This document shows, one piece after another, positions 13,541 through 24,122 of a stretch of DNA of 64,000 nt; the first letter of the stretch is position 1; each line of letters opens with the position of its first letter. Made by a program: the position numbers and the translations under genes. Source of the DNA: Acridotheres tristis (lineage: Eukaryota; Chordata; Aves; Passeriformes; Sturnidae); contig CM072885.1 of assembly GCA_037013685.1 (NCBI GenBank), positions 27,689,442 to 27,753,441 on the forward strand. Direction: 5' to 3'. Below the pieces are notes generated by a model. That model did no database searches, was not told the origin of the DNA, and worked only from the letters and a program-made list of their open reading frames with translations.

Positions 13541-15719
13541 GCTATTTGGCCTTGGCCAGTGGTCAGTTCATCTGGAGCCAGCTGGAATTGGCTCTGTAAG
13601 ACATAGGAGAAGCTTCTGGCACCTTCTCCTAAAAGCAACCCTGCTACCAACACTTTGCCATGCAAACCCAATAAAATGGGGTCACCCGATTAAATTCACC
13701 AGAAATGACTATATCCTTATGTATGACCAAATGATCAACTGTAGAGACTCAAGGCAGCCCAAAATAGGATTACTTACAGCCTTTGCACATTAATTTGAAA
13801 CAAAATTAGAACAAAAACTTGAAGCTATTACAACACTTGTAAATACACTTTCATTTTTTAAATAAAAACTCAGCAAATAATAGAAATCCATTTTAAAGAA
13901 GTTTTAAAATTTTGCAGCTGCATGACTACATGGATATTGCTCACTGAAAAAAAGAAAGTATTACCAGGAAACTTACTAACTGATTTCTAAAATTCTCCCA
14001 TGGTTTGTGACTTTTAAATGTAATTCAGGTTCACCTGTAATTTACTGCTTATTTTGTCTTAATATACCTAAGTAACATAACAGAAACATTACACAAGTAC
14101 AACAGCATTTATTCCTTACCTCAACATCCAAGTTGACAGAAAAAGATCTGAATAGTATGACTAAGATCTTGGTATTTCCCACTGCTGTCAAATGCATTCT
14201 GAATTCTTGTGGCCATTATATACAGATGGAATTAAACAACATGTAACTTAGATTTATTTATTTTGACTGATATATTAGGTCTTTGGATTCAAAATCAAAC
14301 CAGAAAACTTTAATATGATATAAAGACACTTCACAGAGAGACACTGTGCACTGTGTACTGCTGGGATATCTTCTGAACAGAAACTATTTTACTTTTAACA
14401 GTAAAACTGTGTGAACGGTCCAGAGAGATAAGTGAGGATTTTTTTTTATTCTCCTCACTGTGCATCAGAACAGATGAAGCAATACAGAGGACAAAGTAGA
14501 ACAACTGTTTTGCAGAAAGCAAATTAGGACTCCTGCTTAAAGGTACAGCATCTGATTTTTGTTCTTGCACAACTGCAACAATAAAAATAAGAATGTAAGA
14601 ATGGGTTTGTATCTGTATTTCTGCTTTGACTAAGGTGATGAAAACTGCTTGACCAATTACACTCATAATTAACAGATGCCTTCAAATTCAATTTTCTTTC
14701 AGAATTAACAAGATCTTCAAGATCAAAATGCTGGTAATTATTCTACTCTATCACACAAACCATACCATCTTTTTATTAAAAATATAGGTAAAATCACAAG
14801 AAAAATATGCAGGGGTCGAAGACAAAAAAAAAAGTAGCTAACCTCCCATTTTTAAGAAATCTGTCTAAGTATTTCAGATTCCTCTACAGAAATTAGTGTT
14901 TAGTTCAACAAAATGCACCAAGATTTCAAATCAACTAATCAAATTCTGACAACAGCTTGCGATATGCTCCAGTCCCATAATGTGCTGCAGTAGCCTAAGC
15001 AGCACATTCTTCATCCATACTACCACGAGGCCTACCGAAAAGTATGATTCAGCCAAAATTAGTGGAGCACAACTTTATGTTAAAATTTCAGGGTGAACAT
15101 TATATTAACAACCATGTAAGTGTTTTGCATAACCTTAGAAATTTTCCATTTAAGTAAAGACTTTTTATTAAAACATAATCTAACAAATCAATTTTCAGGC
15201 AAAAGCTTGGAACAAATATGATTTTAACATGCTTTCACCTCAACAAATCAATTAACAGAAGAAAAATGCATCTACTCATTTCCACTCTAAGTATTGTCCA
15301 GAAGAATTTAAATCTTTGTAGACCACTGGTCACACGCAGCACCATTCTTTATGCAGTGAGAGAAACCTAACACCAAACTTCAACCACAAGGTTTATAAAT
15401 CAAAATCAGCAACTTGAACCTCATCTGAAAAAAAAAAACCAAAACAAACCCATCCAACTCTTAATCTATCCCGGAAACACATAGCATTCCTTGTTTCTCA
15501 TTTTATGAAGTTATCAAAATAATTTAGAATATCATACCAAATATTATTGAAGTGCAGGTCTGTAACATCTCATCATGCCCCCAGTGAAATCAAGTAAAAT
15601 CTTCCATTAACATTCAATCTAGGTTCTGCTCATGTACAACACAATGATGGATGATGTAATGTGGCAAACACTGAGACGAAAGTACAGAGAAAAAGGTACA
15701 TGGCTTGACTCTTGGGGAT

Positions 15720-15787
15720 GTCCTGTGCAAGGCTGAGTTGGACTTGATGATCTTTGTAGGCCCCTTCCAACTCAGCATGCTATTTGA
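15720..15787 (+). repeat. Short CR1 3'-end fragment
   Basis: GTTGGACTTGATGATCTTTGTAGGCCCCTTCCAACTC matches the terminal segment of CR1. Only about 65 bp are recognisable. Confidence 0.75.
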
Positions 15788-17280
15788 AGACCACATTGTA
15801 AAATGCCATAAAAGCTAAGCACTTCAGCATCAAGGCTGTCATCAATGATGGGCACTGCAGAGTTTTTAAGCAAGGCTACAGATGTCTGTTCATCAAGATT
15901 CATGACTTTTCACTGCAGCCAGAATTAAAATGCTTATATGTTCAGTGGGGAAATTCACTTCTGGAGAAAAGTCCTTTAAGGTTGAACTTATCAGATCTAT
16001 TGATCACTCACTCAGAAGGATTTTCATCCCACTTCATTTTTACTTACTCTCTTCAGTGACCAAGTATTACAATTGAAAAGGCAATGAAATTCCCACGGGT
16101 TAAGAAAATAATATTTTTTTTTCACTGTCCAAGAAATGTACTGTATGAATAACAACAGTACTCTACCTAGACTCAGCAGAACTTCAGAAGTGGTATGTAT
16201 CAGGTATTTCTGAAAACTAAAAATACTATACTCCTGTTTTACTAATTTGCAAGCCTTAAAAACCAAAAAGAGATTAAGAATCTCTCTCATCACTCTTGTG
16301 AAGTGATGACTAGCACCGAAATTCATCAGCTAACAGGGCTGAAAATCCATCTTCCTTCTGGCCTAAACCTGACTTGCTTCAGTTTACATAGTGTCTTAAA
16401 TCTTTATCTGCTGATCTAAAAATCCTTATCCTAGAAGACATCTTCCTCTTACGTAACTATTTCAGCAGACAACTCAAAATTCAGCAAAACAGACTAAGGT
16501 TCTCCAAGCTCTTCTCTGGAAGATAAGGCTTCTGCTTTCCCTATTAGATTTTGAGATGTCTGAACTCATTCTAAACGAACACCACCTGTCACATGTGGAC
16601 ACCAGAACTGGGCAGTAGAATGGTTTCACTAATATATTTTGTAACCAGTACATATTTGTATTGCTACTTGGTATTCCCTATTCAAACATCTAATGATTGC
16701 ATTTGTTCCCTTAGCCACTAAATAAACTGTGATAGTTTTTGTACACTGTAACTGCTTAATTCTTATCTAAGTGACTTCTATATTCTCATCAGCTCATAAA
16801 TTGTTATGGCAAGCAATAGATGAAAGAAGCACAGTGGGGAAACTCTAGGAGGAAGAGAGAGAAAAAGTGGTAAAACTGATTGCTGAGCTGTTAGTTATTT
16901 TTAAGTCACTATCACGCACTTAAAGTAAAAAATTTATTGGCAGGTGATACCTAAAGGTGAGAAATGTGGTTACATATCCTAGACCAAGGAGTGACAATGT
17001 GTGCAAGAGGTAGCCAAGAGTATGAAAGCATTTGTAATGTCTTATCTGAGCTACTGAGACAACATTTGACTAAGACAGCCACAAAAGAACAGGAACTACA
17101 GGGAAGTCAGGGCAGAAGGTGGTTTTAAAGGTAAAATCAAGAAATCACACTTTAAGAGGGGGAAGAAATTACAGAGAAATTCCCCAAGAAGTCACACAGA
17201 AAAACCGATGGTCTTCTCTTCTATAACAAAGTTGTTCCAAGATAAATAATTGCCAGTATTGAAAGCTGTATTTCTGTGAT

Positions 17281-17376
17281 ACTGTAAAAACAGAAAAACT
17301 TGGCAAGGTTTTCAAGAGTATCACTGCGACTGTAAAAACAGAAAAACTTGGCATGGTTCCCAAGAGTATCACTGCA
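17281..17376. repeat. 48-bp direct tandem duplication
   Basis: Two adjacent 48-bp units (17281-17328 and 17329-17376), each starting ACTGTAAAAACAGAAAAACT, differ at about four positions. Located in USP15 intron 1. Confidence 0.9.
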
Positions 17377-20268
17377 GCTACAAAGGCATCAGATGACATC
17401 ATCAAGATCAGTTGGTCACACAAATTATACTGTGCCTAAAAATCTGATGAACATCAATAGTTCTTCAGTTTCTGAGAGTAGAAGACACTGAGTGAGTTCA
17501 GATTTGCCTGCGGCTGTAATAACCAATAATTTTTGTCTTTCTGAATGAGAGGGCAAAATCGCCTCAAGCAATAAATTCTCCTCACTTGTCTAGCACCAGT
17601 AGAAAGAGTATCAAAATACTGAGATGTAATCATATCAGATACTAAAACTGTGAGACATACAACGAAATGCAGCATTTTTTTTCCTAAGTAGAAGTCTAGG
17701 TCAACCACAGAAACTGAAGATCCTTTGGACAATACTGCAGGAAGTAAAACTTACATTAATTCAGGTTCTGTGGAACAAAAGTGTAGTTTTTACACTGACT
17801 TTATTAATGAAAGTAGACAACATTATTCAGAAGAACTGATAAACAAAGGAAGTTCCCGGAAAAATTTGATATTTATGTATATTTGGAAAAATAAGATAAA
17901 TGGAGAGATGGAAGAATCCTCAATCTCTCAGAGTTTAATCATTTATTAACTGACCATAAAGAATGCAAAAAAGACCACTGGGACAAACTAGCCCAAAATC
18001 TTGTCCCTGCAGCTGAAGCAGTTAAAGACACTAACTTTGCCTGTCCATTGGAGCAATACAGCTTAATGCATACTATTCCCAAGCTACCCTTAAAAACATC
18101 TAAGGTAACAAACTCTGCAGCTCACAAAACCACTTATTCAACTGGTTTCTAATTCTAGCAACTCTTCTTCCAATACCTAACTCTAAAAATGTTGTGTTTC
18201 AAGTAAATTTTATTTCTTTCTCTCTGCAGTGTACACGAAGAACAAATGAAGAAATTAATCAGCCACTTCATAGATGCTTCTAAGATTTGCCTCACTGTTT
18301 AGTTGCTTTTTTCGTAGAGAAAACCCCCAAAGCTTTATACTTTCCATATATAGTTTCTTGTTCTCTCGACTCAAAATTTTGAAGAGCATGGAAAAGACTT
18401 ACCATGTATAAGCCAGCATTTTTAAAAGGACTGCATTTGAGTGTTTTAAAGCTCAAACAGAACAAGTTGGTATGGCTCTGCTGAATTTTGTTCAGCAGTA
18501 TTCACTACTGAATCAACGCAATTCTGAATCATGGCTCATAGCACTTTAACTGTTGCTTCCTCACTGATGTCCCAAAAGACCAAAAAGCCATTGACAAAAT
18601 GCCTTTAAAAAAACCATTTGGACTAAATGTACCTTTTAATTTGTGAAGATAGTTGCACAGTCGAAGCATAAATCCTATGAATGCACAAGCATACACCTTT
18701 ATGTAGCTCGATCTAACAGTTCACAAGTAAAACTTAATGGGACTTTGCTGTAGCTTATTCAGTTTTAAAACACTTCACTGACATCAGTGCCAATCACAGC
18801 TGGTTATATTTTCACAGAATATTTAGAAGCTTTTCCCACATAACTGATTCTTCGTATTAAAATACTGAATGTACTAAAAAGCACAGTAAACTTACTGTTT
18901 CGGTCATGCTGTCAACTAGTCATAAAAGTACTATCACTCTGAACAATATTAACTGCCTGAAACATTGTTTTAGTAGCTGGGAACTACCCAACAGAACCAT
19001 TAAAAAATAGTCTTGAAAGACATCAAGCCTGAGGACGCTTTTACTACCGCTGGTCATTTTCAACATTACCATGTGAATTAATCTCCTTTTTCTAGTTTCT
19101 TACACTTTTCCAGTTTCAAGAGCAGTCTGTTCATATGACAAAACTGAACATATACTCAGCAGTATTTGAATAATGCATCAGAATGTATGCTTCTGACACA
19201 TGCTGCAGTACCAACACAGTTAAATATAGTCTTCTATAGAACTGGAACAGTGAGTGATGACAGCTGAAATGAGGTGGGCTAGTTCTACTTCTGTGAATTC
19301 ATAGTTAATTCTCTGTAAGTTAATGCTTCAGTCTTCGTCTTTGGGTGACAGTTTCATACATGAAGAGACGAAGAGGCTGAGTCGCGGAAGAAGTGTCAGT
19401 TCCTTATTTTTTCCCCTCCTAAAAAAAAGTCCCATTTCCTAGCCTCACAGAACTACAACTACAGAAGCTCAGTTACAAAATATACGCCAAAAAGAGGTGT
19501 TTATTTAACCTAATTCTTTTCAACCATGGCTTATTATGTTGACATACTAAGAAATATTTTACGACTGACCAGAAAAACCTATTTTTCAAATGTTCACTGT
19601 CGAAAAGGTATCATAAGGGTCCGTTCGCACCTTCAGGGACTCTTTCTTAGGAAGCTAACACGTTTACAGTCGCAATAAAATTAAAACTCAAGGCTTGTCA
19701 CAGCCACCGACGGGAATCAGGGCAAGCTAGACCAAGGTATAGATATCATTTCTGATAACGTGAAGGTGAAGCCGGGACCATTTCCGCCCGGATAATGGAA
19801 GAAACGCCTAGTAGCAAGGCCCTTCTCCCCCACCTCAATACTCTTCGCGCAGCCAAAACAAGCCCCCTGCGGCTTCCGGGCCCGCCATCCGGGGCTCCCA
19901 ACCCGGCAGCGAGTCCCCGCAGCCGCGCCGTTCCCTCCTTGCCCTCCCCCGCGGGGCGCTGACCTCGGGGCCTCCCCGCCGTCCTCCCGCAGCCCGGCCT
20001 AGGCCGAGGCCCCGCCGCACCCAGGCGGCCGCTCCCTGCCCGGCAGGAGCTGCGGAAACCGAGCGATGGGAAACGCGGGAAATAGCACTGCCTCCCTGCC
20101 CTTGTCACCCGCCTCCACCTTCCTGGCAGCGGGAGGGACGTCGAGCCGTCCCCGGGAGCGGGTGGGGGGCGAAGAAAAGGAGGTCGGTGCCTCTGGCAGC
20201 CAAGCGGCTCCGGGGACGGAGGCGCCGACCAGGCCGGTCCGGCCGACTACCCCCTGCTCCTCCCTCAC

Positions 20269-20357
20269 CAGGTGTCGCCCTTGCGGAGGGCGGTTTTGAG
20301 CAGCACCGCGACGTCCGTGCGCTGGGTCTCCAGATCCGCGGCACCTCCCTCCGCCAT
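20269..20357 (-). CDS. USP15: USP15 coding exon 1 (start codon, N-terminus of DUSP domain)
   Basis: First coding exon of ubiquitin-specific protease 15, a cysteine deubiquitinase. On the minus strand ATG lies at 20357-20355 and the frame encodes residues 1-29 (begins MAEGGAADLETQR, ends KGDT) plus two bases of Trp30. It stops at a GT donor (20268-20267, GTGAGG). The sequence matches vertebrate USP15 with a few conservative changes. The split Trp codon is completed by the first base of exon 2, which confirms the join. The exon lies in a CpG island and the context around the ATG is AAGATGGCGG, which doubles as a YY1-type motif. Identification rests on exact agreement of protein and splice phase over four exons. 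Confidence 0.95.
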
Positions 20358-20361
20358 CTTC
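20352..20361 (-). promoter_or_regulatory. YY1-like motif over the USP15 start codon
   Basis: The minus strand reads GAAGATGGCGGAG across the ATG, matching the YY1 core AAnATGGCGG in the orientation often found just downstream of transcription starts in CpG-island genes. Sequence match only. Confidence 0.45.
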
Positions 20362-20396
20362 TCCGCCCGGCAGCGGCGGCAGCAGCACGCCGCGCT

Positions 20397-20410
20397 GCAT
20401 GCTGGGAGTG
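20397..20410 (-). promoter_or_regulatory. ZNF143-type half motif (CTCCCAGCATGC) upstream of USP15
   Basis: On the minus strand CACTCCCAGCATGC matches the core of the ZNF143/SBS element TTCCCAGCATGC, about 40-50 bp upstream of the start codon, where this motif usually sits in CpG-island promoters. Sequence match only. Confidence 0.4.
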
Positions 20411-20561
20411 ACGCCTGCGGGGGGCAGCCGCGGCCCCGCCCTTCCCAGAGGCCGGGGAGCGGAGCTGGCCCGGGCGGTGCAGAGCCCCCTCGCGGTCGGG
20501 AGGTCTTTCGGGGAGGGACGGGCAGGCGACGTTTCCCTCAGTACCTGGATTGTAGCGCGTG

Positions 20562-21619
20562 CGTAATTAGATCCGTTATGCCTCGCTACGGGATGAGTGG
20601 TTTGGATCGCGATAACTTACGTGTTGTGCAAATGTGGCTCGCATTAGCTTTTCCAAACCTTTGCAACCAACGGTAATTTGTTGTGTTTGTTTCAGTCGCT
20701 CTTGCCTGAACATTCTACGAACAGTGCAACCTGTTACTTGGCATTTCACACACAGACAGACACAGTCAGACACACAGACACGCACACACACATACACAAA
20801 AAAGGGCCACGTACTACGTTACATAACTAGGTTCTCTCTGTCTTCACGCTTGTATAAAGATTTCAAAGAATCCAATTGGTGTGTGCATTTAGGGTTGGGG
20901 CCTGGTTACAAACATTTGAAAACGCGTTTGTTCTGGTAGATCTGGCTGGTTTATGTGGAATACCTGCAACTGTATACCTAGCCCTCTTCCTCTGCCCGAG
21001 TCATTACACCCAGCCGCATTGTGTGACTAACACTAGCAATGTATCTTAGGCTGCCAGATAAGTATTTTAAGCTATTAGGCATTGTTAGCTAATTAACCCA
21101 TAGAATCTGGTAGAATGTAGCTGTTACAAACAGCACTGAAAGGTGCTGTCTAGATATGTGCACTGCAAAAAAACATGGAAGCAAGGCTGTTATGTAGACG
21201 TGGTAGTACAAAGCTAACTAAGTCTTTTGTCAGGAGGATGATGATATTTAAGTAAAGGCAAAAATATAATAGGAAAATCATATCAAATATGTAAGAACTC
21301 CAGGAGCTCAGAGCGACTGGTGGTGACATTCATGGCTTCTCTAAGAGCTGGAATGTGAAATTCCAGGAGGGCGGACAAGGAAGTAAAAGATAAATGTTAG
21401 GGAGAGATGTGGATTTAATGACTACATTTAATGAGAGAAAACTTAACTGGGCAACAAGAAGAAGGTTTCTTGCCACTTCAGGAGTAAATTTCTGAGTTAG
21501 AATCGCCAAGTTAGAAAGACCTTTGACAAGTTCTCACCCCACACACACTAGAGCTTGACAGATAAGAACAGTGTTTTACACTCTGAAAGTTAGCTCTGTG
21601 CCAAAATTGAATTTATGCA
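20562..21619. other. Spacer between USP15 promoter and the ERV cluster
   Basis: About 1.05 kb without a gene. It contains a degenerate CA/CAGA microsatellite at about 20745-20800 and ends in the TGCA target duplication of the outer provirus (21616-21619). Confidence 0.7.
20745..20800. repeat. Imperfect (CA)n/(CAGA)n microsatellite
   Basis: Alternating CACACAGACAGACACAG and CACACACACATACAC units. Confidence 0.8.
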
Positions 21620-21733
21620 TGTTATAAATGAAAGACAAAAGTCTCGATATTCAACAAAATTTAGATTGTTTTATTTGATATAGAAAGAGCAAGCAGCATG
21701 CTGGGGAACATGATGGGTCACCGCCCACTCCAC
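21620..21733 (-). repeat. Inverted R-U5 copy forming the left end of the outer provirus
   Basis: Reverse complement of 35184-35297 of the 3' LTR, 114 bp with about 7 differences, starting with the inverted U5 terminus TGTTATAAATG. Its inner end corresponds to a point about 36 bp downstream of the LTR TATA start (35148), near the predicted cap site, so it has the extent of minus-strand strong-stop DNA. It abuts the forward arm, sharing a CAC microhomology at 21731-21733. Confidence 0.9.
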
Positions 21734-21823
21734 GCTCCCCAGCGCGCTGCTTGCTCTTTCTATATCAAATAAAGCAATCTAAATTTTGCTGAATATCGAG
21801 ACTTTTGTCTCTCATTTATAACA
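21731..21823 (+). repeat. Forward partial R-U5 of the outer provirus 5' LTR
   Basis: Matches 35205-35297 of the 3' LTR with about four differences in 93 bp. It contains AATAAA and ends ...TTATAACA, followed three bases later by the PBS. The U3 region and the first part of R, including the TATA box, are missing. With the inverted arm it forms a near-perfect hairpin with arms of about 93 bp. Confidence 0.92.
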
Positions 21824-21826
21824 ATT

Positions 21827-21844
21827 TGGCGCCGAAACCCGGGA
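21827..21844 (+). other. Primer-binding site of outer provirus, tRNA-Phe-like
   Basis: TGGCGCCGAAACCCGGGA matches the complement of the vertebrate tRNA-Phe(GAA) 3' end at 17 of 18 positions; only the fourth base differs. It lies 3 bp after the LTR end. Confidence 0.8.
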
Positions 21845-22471
21845 CGTCCTTGGAGCCCTGAGAGGCACTGCAATTTCGGGGAGGCGCCCCACTGCTGTGA
21901 CCCCGGTTCGTCAGTGATTCTCAGGACCCATCGACGTCCCGCACCATATAGACTGAGCAAGGAAAATCTCCCCGGAAGACCGCGGCAAAATCACCTGTAA
22001 TTCTTGTGCACGAAGACCCAGACAGGAGCATCGGACTGTGAGTATCTGTCTGGTTTGGTGGGGATGACTGTGTGCTTGCCTGAATGAGACGTGGCCTTTG
22101 CTGCGAAGCGAGAGTGGAGTCCTTCTATCCGCGTTTCCAGCATCCCGCGAGGGACCTGGCCGGTGACCGGACAAAGCGAGTGAGCACAAAGGGAGAGACT
22201 GCTTTTCTTGTCCTAGCCCAGGCAGAGGCTAGGTCCTTCCCATCCTAGCCCAGGCAAAGGCAGGACCCGGGAAGGAGCGGGGGGAGAAGGGGGAGGAAAA
22301 GAAAAGCAGATTGCAACACACCAGTCACGGAGGGAGAAGGGAAAAGCTGCTTTCCCCATCCCAGCCCAGGTAGAGGCGAGTTCCAGTCCATCCTGACCCA
22401 AGGAGAGGCAGGGGTTCGGGCAGAACACATCGGGAAGTACAAACACCTCAAGACAGTCCCTTGAGGTAAAA
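21845..22471 (+). other. Outer provirus 5' leader
   Basis: About 630 bp of untranslated leader between PBS and gag, purine-rich, with near-repeated segments around CTAGCCCAGGCAGAGGC and CCTAGCCCAGGCAAAGGC (about 22210-22265) and again near 22360. Packaging signal and splice donor would be expected here, but I cannot point to them with confidence. The long minus-strand open frames over it are shadows. Confidence 0.6.
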
Positions 22472-22819
22472 ATGGGACAAAGAGGGAGTAAGATTCTGAG
22501 TCCCAGGGACCCACGAAGAGGTTCAAGTTCATTTGGTCCACAAGGAGACCGGGAAAATAAAGACAAAACAAGTAGGTTGCCAGAAATACCACCAGGCAGC
22601 CCTTTGGGAGTAATATTAAGATGTTGGGACACAGGGATGGTATACAGAGGAAAAAGTAAAGAAAAATTGATTCACTATTGCATGGTGGAATGGACCAGAG
22701 AAATGATCCGTAAAGATAACCTATACTGGCCCATGTTCGGATCATTTGAGGGTTGGATTTGTCGGGCATTAAACACATATGTGGCTCGTAAAGAACCATT
22801 TAACAAAAAGGAATATGAG
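22472..22819 (+). pseudogene. gag: Outer provirus gag, 5' part (matrix)
   Basis: The frame starts MGQRGS, an N-terminal myristoylation-type signal, and runs 116 codons to the insertion point of the inner provirus. It contains PPGSPLGVILRCW, the segment near the start of gamma-type matrix proteins, also seen as PDDSPLGCLLQHW in the inner gag. The frame breaks at 22820 when it enters the inner LTR. The gag sequence resumes in the same frame at 31142 once the inner element and one TGAG copy are discounted, so this gag was readable across the site at insertion. Matrix proteins line the inner face of the viral membrane. Confidence 0.85.
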
Positions 22820-23316
22820 TGTTACCGTATGGACTAGAAATCCTGAATATTAAAATATAAAGTGTATAAACCATAATAGTAGTAGTAATGCTAAGGCTTG
22901 GAGACTGCAGAGTAGGCCCTGGGAAACCAACTTAGGAATGTGCTGTGCTGAGAAAACAATTAGCAGGGAATGCAGAACTGCTAGTGATAAGGTTAAGGTA
23001 TAATCATAAATAAAGTACTGGTGGTGAGTAGTGGCGAAAGAGAGAGATTAAGGGGAAGAACACTATAGTCCTAAGATAAGCAACCTTGAAGGATTTATGA
23101 CGTAAAATGTTATCTACAAAGTGAATGTATCTATATTGTTTAGACGAATATGTACCTCTGCACAAAAACCGTTTGTAAAAAGGGTATAAAAACCCTCTGA
23201 AAAAGGAAACCAGTGGGATCCTGACTTTGGACGCGAGTCCGCAGGTCCCCAGGCCCTGAATAAAGCACCGACTGACATTCTGTTAGTTTGTGTTTTACTT
23301 GGAGTTTCGGGCAGCA
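22820..23316 (+). repeat. Inner provirus 5' LTR
   Basis: 497-bp LTR, TG...CA ends, TATAAA at 23185-23190 and AATAAA at 23259-23264, about 75 bp apart. This defines U3, R and U5 in the usual order. Nearly identical to 30636-31137. Confidence 0.96.
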
Positions 23317-23322
23317 GTTTTC

Positions 23323-23340
23323 TGGCGACCACGGCAGGAC
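23323..23340 (+). other. Primer-binding site of inner provirus, tRNA-Arg-like
   Basis: TGGCGACCACGGCAGGAC starts 6 bp after the LTR. It matches the complement of the vertebrate tRNA-Arg(UCG) 3' end at 15 of 18 positions, including the first eleven. Assignment from my knowledge of tRNA ends; a search against avian tRNAs would decide. Confidence 0.55.
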
Positions 23341-23663
23341 TCCGGAGGCGGCAGGGGCGGTTCGCGAGCTGATCTACTCCACGCCGGCACCAGGTGATTT
23401 CTGGGGAGACATCAACCCGTGCCCGACCCCGCGCCTGACGGACGACTGTGAGGTAAGCCCGCAAGGTGCTTTATTCTTTATTGAAAGGGAAAGCCCGCCG
23501 AACAAGACGGGACGGTGATCCCGCACTGTGGGGGCAAAAGACGTCTTAAAGGTTGTGGAAAAGGGAAGCCTAGGCGCTGGTCGTCAGACGCAACAGTGAT
23601 TGCGCAGATCCAGCACTTGCCACTCGCGGCGACGAGAAAGGCAAGAATTGTGGTAAAGGGTGT
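23341..23663 (+). other. Inner provirus leader
   Basis: About 320 bp between PBS and gag without a recognisable gene. CTGTGAGGTAAGCC at about 23446-23459 would be a good major splice donor (GAG|GTAAG). Confidence 0.5.
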
Positions 23664-23669
23664 GTGAGT

Positions 23670-23716
23670 GTGGAAATAATAGTAAAGTGTGTGAGTGTGA
23701 GTGTGAGTGTGAGTGT
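23670..23716 (+). repeat. (GTGTGA)n microsatellite in front of the inner gag start
   Basis: Repeated GTGTGAGT units run directly into the gag ATG region, best ordered at 23689-23716. Read in the gag frame they give alternating Val-Ser codons before the Met at 23718. Confidence 0.85.
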
Positions 23717-23717
23717 T

Positions 23718-24122
23718 ATGATGCCTTTTAAAACCTTTAAAGCTCTGGCTAGTTCAGGAATGGAAATTCCGGATGATTCACCCTTGGGCTGTTTGTTGCA
23801 ACACTGGAAGGTGGGGAATTTTGGTCAAGAACTGAGTAAAAGGAAATTGATTGATTTTTGTAATCGTGTGTGGCCTCAATACGAACCTGAGGGTATGCAA
23901 TGGCCCCGAAATGGTACTCTAAATCCTGATATTATAACTCCTTTTATGCACTTCTTACAAAATAATGAGAAGTGGGAAGAAATTCCGTATCTTGATTTGT
24001 TTTATTGTCTGAAAAATAAGCCAGAATGGCAGAAGGAGTGTGGCATTATGGTCTTAAAAACAGCAACAGATGGTTGTGCAGGCTGCAAAGGGTGGCAAAA
24101 AGGGAAAGGAGTATTCTGTTAA
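23718..24122 (+). pseudogene. gag: Inner provirus gag, matrix part
   Basis: Frame starting at ATGATGCC (23718). An in-frame upstream Met at 23664 would add only microsatellite-encoded Val/Ser residues, so 23718 is the better start. It contains SPLGCLLQHWKVGNFG, KRKLIDFCNRVWPQYE and a Trp/Pro-rich helical segment typical of gamma-type matrix. There is no MG start, so the usual N-myristoylation signal is not visible. It ends at a stop at 24122, while the gag sequence continues in another frame from about 24.06-24.07 kb. A frameshift near the A-run at about 24056 is likely. Confidence 0.85.

Larger units (their letters stand above)
9390..20268 (-). other. USP15: USP15 intron 1
   Basis: About 10.9 kb. 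It contains an LTR-like fragment (11341-11710), CR1 fragments (13308-13540, 15720-15787) and a tandem duplication (17281-17376). The remainder is AT-rich without recognised features. Confidence 0.75.
19780..20560 (-). promoter_or_regulatory. USP15: CpG-island promoter of USP15
   Basis: A GC-rich, CpG-dense block in otherwise AT-rich DNA, covering the start of intron 1, exon 1 and about 200 bp upstream of the ATG. No TATA box is apparent, as expected for a housekeeping CpG-island promoter. All open frames in this block are compositional shadows except exon 1. Confidence 0.85.

Noticed and set aside
19746..20676. Open frames of 60-134 codons around the USP15 promoter
   Set aside because: GC-composition shadows. 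Only the 89-nt exon 1 on the minus strand is supported by protein match and splice phase.
21620..21823. Interpretation as two separate solo LTR insertions in opposite orientation
   Set aside because: There is no target duplication between the arms, the junction shares only CAC, and the single TGCA duplication brackets the whole provirus.
22213..22799. Minus-strand frames of 139 and 184 codons over the outer provirus leader and gag
   Set aside because: Antisense to the leader and gag of the outer provirus, with no recognisable domain.
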